Positions 33,832 to 43,193 of a stretch of 64,000 bases of DNA are shown piece by piece. Within the stretch, counting starts at the first letter, position 1, and each line of letters begins with the position of its first letter. Both the position numbers and the translations under genes were made by a program. Where the stretch lies: assembly GCA_031291615.1 (NCBI GenBank), contig JARLIS010000024.1, forward strand, positions 106,923-170,922. Reading direction: 5' to 3'. The DNA comes from Parvibaculum sp. GTDB lineage: Bacteria; Pseudomonadota; Alphaproteobacteria; Parvibaculales; Parvibaculaceae. The notes beneath the pieces were generated by a model. That model was not told where the DNA came from, did not search any database, and saw only the letters and a program-made list of their open reading frames with translations.

Positions 33832-36078
33832 ATGACCACTTACGAAAACTTCAAATTCGACGTCGATGCCGACGGCATCGCCCTTGCCGTCTGGGACATG
33901 CCCGGCCGTTCGATGAACGTGCTCTCGCAAAGCTCGATGGCCGATATTGCCTCCATCATCGGCGAGATCGTCTCGAACGACGCCATCAAGGGCGCCGTCC
34001 TCACCTCCGGCAAGGACGCCTTCTGCGCTGGCGCCGATCTCTCCATGATGGGCGGACAGGCGGGCGGCGGCGGTTCGGGCTCGAAGGAAGATCGCGTCAA
34101 GGCGATGTATGAGGGCAATCTCGCCTTCAACATGCTGCTGCGCCGCCTCGAAACCTGCGGCAAGCCCGTCGCAGCGGCGATCAACGGCGTCGCGCTCGGC
34201 GGCGGCCTCGAAGTGACGCTTGCCTGCCACTACCGCGTTGTGGCCGACAATCCGAAAATCCAGCTCGGCCTGCCCGAAGCGAAAGTCGGCCTGCTCCCCG
34301 GCGGCGGCGGCACGCAGCGCCTGCCGCGTCTCATCGGCGCGGCGGCAGCGCTTCCGCTCATCCTCCAGGGCACCGCGCTCGATCCGCAGAAGGCGCTGAA
34401 GGCCGGCATCGTCCACAAGGTCGTGCCTGCCGCCGACCTCATCTCCGCGGCCAAGGCCTGGCTCAAGGAAGGCCTCGCCCAGCCGAAAGTGAAGCTCGGC
34501 AAGAAGGGCCCGGAAGTCTATGCCATCGCCATCCAGCCCTGGGATCGCGAAGGCTATCGCATTCCCGGCGGCGGTCCGCACGACAAGTCGGGCGGCTCCA
34601 CCTTCACCATGTCGAACGCCATGCTCCACAAGACGACGCATGGCAACTTCCCGGCCCAGCAATATATTCTCTCCTGCGTCTATGAAGGCCTGCAGGTGCC
34701 GATGGAAGCGGGCATCCGCATCGAGACGCGCTACTTCACCAAGCTGCTGATGGACCCGCGCTCGAAGGCGATGATCCGCTCGCTCTTCCTTTCGATGCAG
34801 GAACTCGGCAAGGGCGCGCGCCGTCCGAAGAATGTGCCGGCCTTCACCGTGAAGAAGCTCGGCATCCTCGGCGCCGGCATGATGGGCGCGGGCATTGCTT
34901 ACGTCTCGGCCCAGGCCGGTATGGATGTCGTTCTCCTCGACACCGATCAGGCCAATGCCGAAAAGGGCAAGGCCTATTCGGAAAAGCTGCTGGCGAAGTC
35001 GATCGAGAAAGGCAAGATGACGAAGGAGAAAGCCGACGCGCTTCTCGCCCGCATCAAGCCGACGACGAACTACGACGATCTGAAGGGCGCCGATCTCATC
35101 ATCGAGGCGGTCTTCGAAAGCCGCGAGATCAAGGCCGACGTGACGAAGAAAGCCGAACCGATGATCGCCGCCGGCGGCATCTACGGCTCGAACACCTCGA
35201 CGCTGCCGATCACCGGCCTCGCCGAAGCGGCGAAGAAGCCGGAAGACTTCATCGGCATCCACTTCTTCTCGCCCGTCGACAAGATGCAGCTTGTCGAGAT
35301 CATCATGGGCAAGCGCACCTCGCAGGAGACGCTCGCCAAGGCGATGGACTATGTGAAGCAGATCAGGAAGACGCCCATCGTCGTCAATGACAGCCGCGGC
35401 TTCTACACCTCGCGCTGCTTCGGCACCTATGTCGGCGAAGGCCTCGCCATGCTCGCAGAAGGCATCAAGCCGGCGCTTATCGAGAATGTCGGCCGCATGA
35501 CCGGCATGCCCGTTCCGCCGCTTGCGCTCAACGACGAGGTCTCGCTCGATCTCGGTTACAAGGTGCGCCAGCAGACGAAGAAGGATCTCGGCGACAAATA
35601 TGTCGAAGGTCCGGCCGACAAGCTGATCGAGAAAATGGTCGTCGATCTCGGCCGCATCGGCAAGAAAGCCGGCAAGGGCTTCTACGACTATCCGGCCGAC
35701 GGCAAGAAGAAGCTCTGGCCGGGCCTCGCCGATCTCGTGAAGACCCACAAGGATGTCGACGATGTGGATGTAACGGAGCTGAAGAACCGCTTCCTCTACA
35801 TCCAGGCGCTCGAGGCGGCTCGCTGCTTCGAGGAAGGCGTGGTGACGGACGTGCGCGACGCCGATGTCGGCGCGATTATCGGCTGGGGCTTCGCGCCTTG
35901 GGCCGGCGGCCCGCTTTCGCTGATCGACATGGTCGGCGCGAAAGCCTTTGTCGAGGCTTGCGACAAGCTTGCGCAGAAATATGGCGAGCGCTTCAAGCCC
36001 AGCAAGCTGCTGCGCGACATGGCGGAGAAGGGCGACACTTTCTACGGACGCTTCGCACCGGAAAAAGCCGCCGCATAA
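33832..36078 (+). CDS. fadJ: fused enoyl-CoA hydratase / 3-hydroxyacyl-CoA dehydrogenase
   Basis: This is a 748-residue bifunctional beta-oxidation enzyme. The N-terminal crotonase domain has SGKDAFCAGADLSMM (oxyanion hole) and NGVALGGGLEVTLACHYRVV. LGLPEAKVGLLPGGGGTQRL contains the catalytic glutamate. The NAD-binding domain begins LGILGAGMMGAGIAYVSAQ (about residues 342-360). The dehydrogenase catalytic His is in GIHFFSPVDKMQLVE (about 475-490). It hydrates 2-enoyl-CoA and oxidises L-3-hydroxyacyl-CoA with NAD. It is the last gene of the locus, followed by an intrinsic terminator. Confidence 0.95.
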   Translation: MTTYENFKFDVDADGIALAVWDMPGRSMNVLSQSSMADIASIIGEIVSNDAIKGAVLTSGKDAFCAGADLSMMGGQAGGGGSGSKEDRVKAMYEGNLAFNMLLRRLETCGKPVAAAINGVALGGGLEVTLACHYRVVADNPKIQLGLPEAKVGLLPGGGGTQRLPRLIGAAAALPLILQGTALDPQKALKAGIVHKVVPAADLISAAKAWLKEGLAQPKVKLGKKGPEVYAIAIQPWDREGYRIPGGGPHDKSGGSTFTMSNAMLHKTTHGNFPAQQYILSCVYEGLQVPMEAGIRIETRYFTKLLMDPRSKAMIRSLFLSMQELGKGARRPKNVPAFTVKKLGILGAGMMGAGIAYVSAQAGMDVVLLDTDQANAEKGKAYSEKLLAKSIEKGKMTKEKADALLARIKPTTNYDDLKGADLIIEAVFESREIKADVTKKAEPMIAAGGIYGSNTSTLPITGLAEAAKKPEDFIGIHFFSPVDKMQLVEIIMGKRTSQETLAKAMDYVKQIRKTPIVVNDSRGFYTSRCFGTYVGEGLAMLAEGIKPALIENVGRMTGMPVPPLALNDEVSLDLGYKVRQQTKKDLGDKYVEGPADKLIEKMVVDLGRIGKKAGKGFYDYPADGKKKLWPGLADLVKTHKDVDDVDVTELKNRFLYIQALEAARCFEEGVVTDVRDADVGAIIGWGFAPWAGGPLSLIDMVGAKAFVEACDKLAQKYGERFKPSKLLRDMAEKGDTFYGRFAPEKAAA

Positions 36079-36106
36079 AACGCGCGGTTTTCCAAAAAAT
36101 GGATTG

Positions 36107-36140
36107 CGCCTCGTCCTTCGGGACGGGGCGTTTTCATTTT
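36107..36140 (+). terminator. rho-independent terminator of the beta-oxidation operon
   Basis: CGCCTCGTCC (36107-36116) and GGACGGGGCG (36121-36130) form a 10-bp stem with one G-U wobble and a UUCG loop, followed by TTTTCATTTT. It is 29 bp after the fadJ stop. Confidence 0.88.
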
Positions 36141-36261
36141 GTACGATTCAAAATCACCGTATCTAACGTCTGGATCATTTTGTTCGGCGCGCGCCGCTCC
36201 TGTTGCTGTGCGATGGTTGTCTTCGCATTAGAGTGGGGACGGAACGGAAAAGAATCGAACA

Positions 36262-36876
36262 ATGCGTCTCCTGACTTTTGCCTTCTCCGTGATACTGGCT
36301 TTCGTCGCCGCCTCTGCGCGCGCGGAAGAAACCACGGGCTCGATCGATCCGCGCGGAAGCGTCGAAGACCTTGCCTGCGCTCATGCGCAGCCGGGCACCG
36401 TCCCCGCCATGCCCGCGCCGTTCGACATGTGGGTGGTGCTCGTCTGCGCCGCTGAGGGTCAGGCTCTCGTGCCTGTCGAAGGCATGGTCTGGGTCGCGCA
36501 TGGAACGAGCGAACCTGTATCCATATTGGCGCTCCCGCCCGGAGCGACGCCCGTTTCGCCAAGCGAGGATTTCGATCCGCGTTACGGCGTCCGCTTCAAG
36601 TTGCTCGTCGCGGCCGAAGCGAAGGGCGGAAAGTTCAAGCGGGTAGGCGCGCTTCTGAAATCGGCCCTCGGCGACGAACCGCTTCCACGCTTCGACCGCA
36701 TATTCCAGCTCGACGCGGTGAGCATCATCTACGATGTGCGCTACAACGTTTATTTTTATGTCGATGGCAGGAGACCGCGCGCTGCTATCGCCTGCATCGA
36801 TGGATGCAAACAGGCGCTGGTGATGGACGTGCTGACGACGGCGGAAATGAAATCGCGGGTCGCTGCAGCGCGATAG
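36262..36876 (+). CDS. secreted hypothetical protein
   Basis: This is a 204-residue protein with a cleavable signal peptide (MRLLTFAFSVILAFVAASARA followed by EETTG). The mature part has three or more cysteines (LACAHAQ, VLVCAAEG, IACIDGC) that could form disulfides in the periplasm. The sequence YDVRYNVYFYVDG suggests beta strands. I do not recognise a family. It stands alone between the fad terminator and arfB, with normal GC composition. Confidence 0.7.
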   Translation: MRLLTFAFSVILAFVAASARAEETTGSIDPRGSVEDLACAHAQPGTVPAMPAPFDMWVVLVCAAEGQALVPVEGMVWVAHGTSEPVSILALPPGATPVSPSEDFDPRYGVRFKLLVAAEAKGGKFKRVGALLKSALGDEPLPRFDRIFQLDAVSIIYDVRYNVYFYVDGRRPRAAIACIDGCKQALVMDVLTTAEMKSRVAAAR

Positions 36877-36995
36877 GGACGAAGCGGTCCGGCGCCGGCG
36901 AAGGCGCCTTGGGCCAGGCGGTGCCGTATAGCGACCTCACGGTTCGGCGCGAGTTCCGTTTTGTGTCAGTCGGCGCAAGCCGCTAGATTGAGATT

Positions 36996-37421
<426 letters not shown>

Positions 37422-37437
37422 CGACGCACGCCGTCGC

Positions 37438-37935
37438 CTAGCGCAGGATTTCGACCAGCAGCACCCAGGCGTTGATGGTGCTGGCGATGAAGCAGAAGCC
37501 CGCCCCTGGCGCCAGCCAGTCGAGGCCGTTCGCGTCGCCCGCCATCAGCAGGACGCCGGCAATGATGAAGGGCAGCGTCGCCAACTGCGTCAGTGCGATC
37601 CTTGCGGCGAAGCTCAAAAGCGGTTGGGAGATTTTGCGGCGCGCGGCCTTGAGCTGGAAGTAGGACGGCAACAGCCACATGACGGCGCCGGTGCTCAGGA
37701 AGCTCTGCCCCGTCGCATATTGGGTCCTGTCCGGTACAAGCCCGTTGCTGCAAACGATGAGCACGCCGACCAGCATGATGACGCTTTCGGCCGCCCGCTC
37801 CGGCAATCCCTCGGTTGCGAGGATGCGCGGAAGATTGATCGACAGCGCAACGAAGATAAGACCCGCAAGCCCCGCCGCCGCCTGCGCCTCGGTGCTGAGA
37901 AAGCCCGCCCAGCCCGCCATTGAGAAACCGCTCAT
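37438..37935 (-). CDS. hypothetical membrane protein
   Basis: This is a 165-residue protein with four or five transmembrane helices (AAAGLAGLIFVALSINLPRI, SVIMLVGVLIVCSNGLV, TQLATLPFIIAGVLLMAGD and FCFIASTINAWVLLVEIL). No family is recognised with certainty. ATG 37935 (MSGFSMAGW) is chosen because GGAGGCGATTCG precedes it; ATG 37983 would add 16 hydrophilic residues. It is convergent with arfB, with 16 bp between stops. Confidence 0.75.
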   Translation of the reverse strand: MSGFSMAGWAGFLSTEAQAAAGLAGLIFVALSINLPRILATEGLPERAAESVIMLVGVLIVCSNGLVPDRTQYATGQSFLSTGAVMWLLPSYFQLKAARRKISQPLLSFAARIALTQLATLPFIIAGVLLMAGDANGLDWLAPGAGFCFIASTINAWVLLVEILR

Positions 37936-38261
37936 CGAATCGCCTCCGAAGTGTCCCGGGACTTCGCCTCTCGCCAATTGCATTGCTTGCTGACAGTCCG
38001 CATACGGCTCGAGCCGAACAAATAGAAAATTGCAGGCATTTGCAGAAGGCTAAATCCGCTCCGTACAAAAATCTTTGCCAACTTGTGGCTTGACGTTCGA
38101 CAACCCTCCGAGCACGGTACTTATGCTGAATCGCAATGCCGCGAATGCGGCAAGGTCGGTGGTCAAGGGTTCCGCCGGAGCCTTTTGAAACGCACCGCCC
38201 GAATATTCTGCGCTCCGCCTTCTACGAAGCGCAATTCGATCCTACGCCTTGGGGGGCTGTC
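37936..38261. other. 326-bp intergenic region upstream of the autotransporter
   Basis: I find no gene here. A TTGACG-like -35 element lies near 38092, but no well-spaced -10 box follows it. The promoter for the autotransporter is probably in this span. A long open frame starting at 38136 is in phase with the autotransporter, but its first 42 residues are not signal-like. Confidence 0.4.
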
Positions 38262-41200
38262 ATGGAATCCACTACAAGCATCCGCCGTTTGCTGGCGGGG
38301 TCGTCCTTCATTGCGCTGTTGGCGGCCTCGAATGTCGTGCTCTATGACGGCCGCGCCTATGCCGCCGGGGCGTCCGCGACGGGAATAGCCTTTCTGCCCT
38401 CGACAGGCATTGGCGGTGATTTCTCGAGCCCGGGTGACATAATTGTCCCTCAAAATGTTTCTGGGCCTGGACATGTCACCGCGTTCGTCTCCGCGTTCAA
38501 CGTACAGGCTCCAGGGACGGTTGGCGGCGATTTTATCAATACAGGCAATGTGCTTGCTGTCGTCGAGGTGCAGTCGACGGGCCCCAGTATTGCGTTGGCG
38601 ACCGCTGGCGCCGTCGGCGTGTTTCTGGTCACTGGCGACAGCATTCTGGGCAGCGTCATCAACAGCGCCACTATCCAGGCATTCGCATCGGCCAAGGCGA
38701 CCGCAACTGCCCACGGATATGCGGAGGGGCATGCCAACGCGCTGGGATTCGGCGTCGACGTTGCCGCCGGAGATATCGTCGGTGGAATATCGAACAGCGG
38801 CAATGTCTACGCCACCGCCATCGTCCATTCGACGCCGATCATCGGCCACGTGCCGCCGCCGCCCTCCGCGACCGCAACGGGCATGTCGATTCACGTTGCC
38901 GGCACGGTCATGAGCACGCCGACCGGTCTCGGCAATAGTGGGCTCATCCAGGCGATTGCGATCGACCCCGGAGAAGCAACTGCGAGGGGGCTTGTCGTCG
39001 ATGGCGGCTGGTACGAAGGCAGCCTTGTCAATTCGGGTTCGGTATTGGCGCGGGCCGACACCAGCGCGGTCGGCGGCGCGGCCGACGCGACCGCCGTCCA
39101 GCTCCGAGGAAGCCAGGGCGCCGCGAGCTTCGGCGGTGGTTTCGTCAATACCGGGACGATTGCGGCCTTCGCCCATGGCGACAATGCGCACGCGGTGGGC
39201 CTTCTTCTTCGCGATGGCGCTTACACCGATGGCGAGCTCGAAAATGGCGGCATGATCGTCGCCGTTGCCACAGGAGGGTCGCTGGCCGCGGCGACGGCTA
39301 TCAAGGTGATGGATGGCGGCAGCCTCGGCGGCAGAATCTTCAACACGGGCATCATTGCGACACAGAAGAACGGCGAGCTGGCAAAAGGCGTTGCGATCGA
39401 CCTCCAAGGTGCTGGCGACGGCACCGTGATCGATCAACGGGGCGGATTCACGAACACAACGCTGTCCCTTCCGCTGGGCATCTACGGCGACATCCGGCTC
39501 ACCAACGGACATGCCGATACGATCAATTGGAACGGCGGCGTCATCGTCGGGAACATCCACGGCGACGACATCGACGACCTGAACGTCTTCGCCGGCGAGG
39601 GGTCGCAATTCAGTTTCGATGGAGACATCAACGTCGAAGCGATCACCACAGCGCATGGCGTCACCTATGTCGGCGACATACGTCGTTTCGGAACGATTGC
39701 CGTCAACACCACCTCGCACAGCGCGACGGGCGTGTCGTTCGCGGTCGGCGGCCACATCAAGGCGACTGCGCTCGACGTCAATAACAGTGGCACGCTCGAA
39801 GTGAAGCCGACGGCCAATATCGATGTGAGCCATATGTACGTCGCGGGCACCGACGCCACCGTTGCTTCCGGCACGGTCCAGTGGGACCTCAAGCCGAGCG
39901 TGCCGCAGCATGGCATCATCACCGCAGGCGATGTCACGATCGGCGAAGGTGCGCGATCCGTCGCCCATGCCTTGCCGGGCCTCTTCAAGGCGCATGAGGA
40001 TTTTCTGGTCATCGCTTCGACGGATATATCCGGCGAATTCAATTTCAGTGAGGATTTCACCAGCCTCTACACGGTCACCGACAGCTACGAGGACGACGGC
40101 TACCATATTATCCTCGATCGGATGGCCTTCAGGGACATTCCCGGTCTCAATGGCAATGGCGCCGCGGCGGGGGCGGGCATCGACAAGATTCTGGACGAAT
40201 TGAATCAGTCCGATCCCGAAGGTCCCCTTGCCACCTTGCTCGGCCAGATACTGGTCGGCTCGCCGGAAGACTATGCCAGGGGCATGAACGAGCTTGCGGG
40301 CAGCCAGAACGGCGATCTGCTTCAGGCGGCGCTTGAAGATCCCGGCAAGCTCTTGGACATCATCTTCGGTCAGCTCGGTGGAGGCGGCCTCGGCGCCGGT
40401 TTTGCCGATCTGGGCACGCTCATCCAGGTGGCGGACAATAACGTCTCCGCCGTTGCCTCCGACGCGCCGGCCTCCTATGCGTCGCTGGTCAATCCTTCGC
40501 CGGTTGCGCGGCCGCTTTCGGTCTGGGCGCGCGTCTTCGGCAATTGGAGCTCGCTCGATCGCAACCCCGGCTCCGGCGCTTCCGGATTCACGAGCGATGG
40601 CGGCGGCGTGGTTGTGGGCGCGAATTATCAGCTCACAGACAATTTCCTCGCCGGCCTGGCCGGCGGCTATCAGCGCAACCGGATCGATTTTCGCGGTACC
40701 GGCAACGCCGACGTCAATTCATACAGCTTGAGCGCCTATGGGCGCTACGAGCAGGGCAAGGTCTATATCGACGGTCTCGTCGGCGCGAGCTATCAGTCAT
40801 ACGACATGACCCGCTTGTACACGCCGATACTGACCACCTATACGGCGCGGCGGTCGCCCAGCGGCGCGTCGGTGATGGCGGGTTTGGAGGCGGGCTACGA
40901 TTACGATTTTCAGGGTGGCTCCAGGGTCGAGCCCTTTGCCGGCTTTGCCTTCAGCCGCACCCGGATCGACGGCTCGACGGAAACAGGCTCCGGTCCGGGC
41001 AATCTCACCATCGACGATCAAACCGGAAACAGCGCGAATTCGCGCCTGGGCGTCAGATGGTCCAGCACATTCGGCAAGAACACCGGCTCGGAGCTGACAC
41101 CTATGCTCCAACTGGGTTGGAAGCATGAATTTGCGGACAGAAATCCCTCGACGACGGCGTCGCTTGCCGGTCTGCCGGGCAGCAGCTTCACGGTACAGGG

Positions 41201-41351
41201 TGCGGAAGCGCCGAAGGATACGGCGCTCGTTGGCGTCGGCTTGCAGGTGAAGTTTTCCGATCGGCTCGACGGCGCCGTCCGCTACGACGGTGACTTCGGC
41301 AGCGGCTACACGAACAGCACGGCTTCCTTGCGCCTCCGCCTGCAATTCTGA
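38262..41351 (+). CDS. autotransporter (type Va) with beta-helical passenger
   Basis: This is a protein of about 1029 residues. A signal peptide (SFIALLAASNVVLYDGRAYA) is followed by a passenger of irregular beta-helical repeats. Each turn resembles NSGxIxAxA, for example NSGNVYATAIV, NSGLIQAIAID, NTGTIAAFAHG and NGGMIVAVATG. The C-terminal beta-barrel begins about residue 753 (PLSVWARVFGNWS) and ends LRLRLQF with the terminal Phe typical of outer-membrane barrels. ATG 38262 is chosen because it gives the signal peptide directly and has GGGGGG upstream. Passengers of this kind are often adhesins; the function here is unknown. Confidence 0.9.
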   Translation: MESTTSIRRLLAGSSFIALLAASNVVLYDGRAYAAGASATGIAFLPSTGIGGDFSSPGDIIVPQNVSGPGHVTAFVSAFNVQAPGTVGGDFINTGNVLAVVEVQSTGPSIALATAGAVGVFLVTGDSILGSVINSATIQAFASAKATATAHGYAEGHANALGFGVDVAAGDIVGGISNSGNVYATAIVHSTPIIGHVPPPPSATATGMSIHVAGTVMSTPTGLGNSGLIQAIAIDPGEATARGLVVDGGWYEGSLVNSGSVLARADTSAVGGAADATAVQLRGSQGAASFGGGFVNTGTIAAFAHGDNAHAVGLLLRDGAYTDGELENGGMIVAVATGGSLAAATAIKVMDGGSLGGRIFNTGIIATQKNGELAKGVAIDLQGAGDGTVIDQRGGFTNTTLSLPLGIYGDIRLTNGHADTINWNGGVIVGNIHGDDIDDLNVFAGEGSQFSFDGDINVEAITTAHGVTYVGDIRRFGTIAVNTTSHSATGVSFAVGGHIKATALDVNNSGTLEVKPTANIDVSHMYVAGTDATVASGTVQWDLKPSVPQHGIITAGDVTIGEGARSVAHALPGLFKAHEDFLVIASTDISGEFNFSEDFTSLYTVTDSYEDDGYHIILDRMAFRDIPGLNGNGAAAGAGIDKILDELNQSDPEGPLATLLGQILVGSPEDYARGMNELAGSQNGDLLQAALEDPGKLLDIIFGQLGGGGLGAGFADLGTLIQVADNNVSAVASDAPASYASLVNPSPVARPLSVWARVFGNWSSLDRNPGSGASGFTSDGGGVVVGANYQLTDNFLAGLAGGYQRNRIDFRGTGNADVNSYSLSAYGRYEQGKVYIDGLVGASYQSYDMTRLYTPILTTYTARRSPSGASVMAGLEAGYDYDFQGGSRVEPFAGFAFSRTRIDGSTETGSGPGNLTIDDQTGNSANSRLGVRWSSTFGKNTGSELTPMLQLGWKHEFADRNPSTTASLAGLPGSSFTVQGAEAPKDTALVGVGLQVKFSDRLDGAVRYDGDFGSGYTNSTASLRLRLQF

Positions 41352-41502
41352 CGATCGTGCGGATATCCCTCCCTGCGTCGGCGGATGGCGGCCGCGCGGG
41401 GAGGGGCGATCCGGCCGCTCTTGCGTCTGCCGCCCAAAACCGTTTCTTCTTCTGATGAACGAGTCGCGGATGGACAGTTTTTCCCTCCGCCGCTATAAGC
41501 CG

Positions 41503-41521
41503 TTTAATGATTTACATTAAA
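41503..41521. promoter_or_regulatory. 19-bp AT-rich inverted repeat upstream of the GST gene
   Basis: TTTAATG (41503-41509) and CATTAAA (41515-41521) are perfect complements around ATTTA, 23 bp before the ATG at 41545. It is a possible operator or a CtrA-like half-site pair; TTAA copies are spaced by 9 bp, not the canonical 7. Confidence 0.35.
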
Positions 41522-41544
41522 TGGCGCCGAAGGGGACGAAACGG

Positions 41545-42639
41545 ATGACGGCGGGCTACGACCTTTACGGTTCGGAAGTGAGCTATTTCTCGGGCAAGGT
41601 GCGCGCCTATCTGCGCTACAAGCGCATTCCCTTTGCCGAATTCCTGAACACGCCCGACGCCTATCGCAAGGTCATCCTGCCGCGCGTCGGCTGGCCGGTG
41701 ATCCCGGTCGTCATCACGCCCGAGGGCGAAACGCTCCAGGACAGCACCGAGATCATCGACGAGCTTGAACAACGCTTTCCCGACGCGCCCATCTATCCGG
41801 CGACGACGAAGCAGCGCCTCGCCGGTCTCCTGCTCGAAGTCTATGGCGACGAATGGCTGAAAATTCCGGCCATGCATTATCGCTGGAACCGGAACTACGA
41901 TTTCGCTATCGCCGAGTTCGGACGCATGTCGCTGCCCGGCAGCGATGCCGACGCGCAGCGCGAAGCCGGCCTGAAGATTTCAAAGCCTTTCGCCGGCGCG
42001 CTTCCCTTCCTCGGCGTCACGCCGCGCACCGAAGAGGCGATCGAGAAATCCTATGAAGGACTGCTCGCCGAGCTCGACGCGCATTTCTCCGTTTACGAAT
42101 TCCTGTTCGGCACGCGTCCGTCCATCGGCGATTTCGGCCTCATCGGCCCGCTCTACGCCCATCAGTATCGCGATCCCGCTTCGGGCGAATTGATGAAGCG
42201 CATAGCGCCCCATGTCGCCCGCTGGGTCGAGCGCATGATGCTGCCGCCCCATCCCAAGGGCGGCGAATTCCTCGCCCGGGACGAAGTGCCGGATACGGTG
42301 CTGCCGGTGTTGCAGCGCATGATGCGCGAAATGATCCCGGTGCTTGTCTCCACGGCGCATCACTTCGCCCGCTGGGTCGAGGCCAATCCCGGAGTCGCCG
42401 AGGTTCCCCGCGGTATCGGCACTCATGTTTTCGCGCTCGGCGAGGCGAAGGAAAACCGCGCCATCTTCCCCTTCGACCTCTGGATGCTCCAGCGCCCGCT
42501 CGACTTTCTCGCGAGCCTGGAAGAGGACGAAAAGCTCCGCGCCGCCGACCTCCTGCGTCAGGTGGGCGGCGAGACATTGATGGATTTCCCGGCCTTTCCC
42601 CGCCTCACGCGCAAGAATTTCAAGCTCGTTCTGGCCTGA
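41545..42639 (+). CDS. glutathione S-transferase family protein
   Basis: This is a 364-residue protein. Residues about 1-85 form a thioredoxin-like GST N-domain (YDLYGSEVSYFSGKVRAYLR; GWPVIPVVITPEGETLQDST; EIIDELEQRF, which includes the ES/DS-type glutathione-contacting segment). The rest is an extended alpha-helical C-domain (PSIGDFGLIGPLYAH carries the N-capping box). The protein is longer than classical GSTs. ATG 41545 is preferred because GGGGACGAAACGG precedes it; an in-frame ATG at 41521 would add 8 residues. The substrate is unknown. Confidence 0.88.
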   Translation: MTAGYDLYGSEVSYFSGKVRAYLRYKRIPFAEFLNTPDAYRKVILPRVGWPVIPVVITPEGETLQDSTEIIDELEQRFPDAPIYPATTKQRLAGLLLEVYGDEWLKIPAMHYRWNRNYDFAIAEFGRMSLPGSDADAQREAGLKISKPFAGALPFLGVTPRTEEAIEKSYEGLLAELDAHFSVYEFLFGTRPSIGDFGLIGPLYAHQYRDPASGELMKRIAPHVARWVERMMLPPHPKGGEFLARDEVPDTVLPVLQRMMREMIPVLVSTAHHFARWVEANPGVAEVPRGIGTHVFALGEAKENRAIFPFDLWMLQRPLDFLASLEEDEKLRAADLLRQVGGETLMDFPAFPRLTRKNFKLVLA

Positions 42640-42716
42640 TGCCGCTTGCGGTGCGGCCATTTCGCCCATCCGCCACGGTTGAAAACACGCGCCCGATCCG
42701 GTAGTTCCCTATCAGG

Positions 42717-43106
42717 ATGGGGAAAAGCACCGCACGTCAGGCAGGACTCTATATCGCGCTCGCCGCGATGCTTTTCCGCGCCTTCATGCCGGATGGCTGG
42801 ATGCCCGCCTCGCGCATGGCGGCCACGGGCGTCGCCTGGCCCGCCTTCGTCATCTGCACCTCGAACGGCCTCGCGAAAGCACCCGTTCCGGCGGGTGAGC
42901 CCCATCGCGACGGCGATCACGGATCGCGCTACACGCCCTGCGCCTATGCCGCCGCTCATCTGTCGACGCCCGAAGTTGCCGCCTCCGTCGTCCTCTACGA
43001 GGCGGCTTTCGTTTCTGCGCCGCTGACCGCCCGCGCCGACGCTCTCGTCGCGAAAGCCGTCTTTCAGCCGCAACGTTCGCGCGCTCCACCCTTCCTGACG
43101 ATCTGA
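42717..43106 (+). CDS. DUF2946 family protein (copper-module partner)
   Basis: This is a 129-residue protein. The N-terminus has an Ala/Leu-rich hydrophobic helix and then FMPDGWMPASRM, the MPxGWMP segment typical of DUF2946. A His/Asp/Cys-rich stretch (EPHRDGDHGSRYTPCAYAAA) could coordinate metal. It lies 87 bp upstream of a TonB-dependent receptor with a copper-binding motif. DUF2946 genes are often found next to such receptors. Its function is not established; it is presumably exported or membrane-attached. Confidence 0.82.
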   Translation: MGKSTARQAGLYIALAAMLFRAFMPDGWMPASRMAATGVAWPAFVICTSNGLAKAPVPAGEPHRDGDHGSRYTPCAYAAAHLSTPEVAASVVLYEAAFVSAPLTARADALVAKAVFQPQRSRAPPFLTI

Positions 43107-43193
43107 CCTGACGTAATCGCGCTCGCAAAGCGCCGGCATCCGCCGGGCGCGGGCGCTCGCTAACGCCAGTCTCTCAGGAAGGGGACAATCCAG

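Noticed and set aside
41503..41521. A canonical CtrA box
   Set aside because: The TTAA elements are spaced by 9 bp instead of 7.
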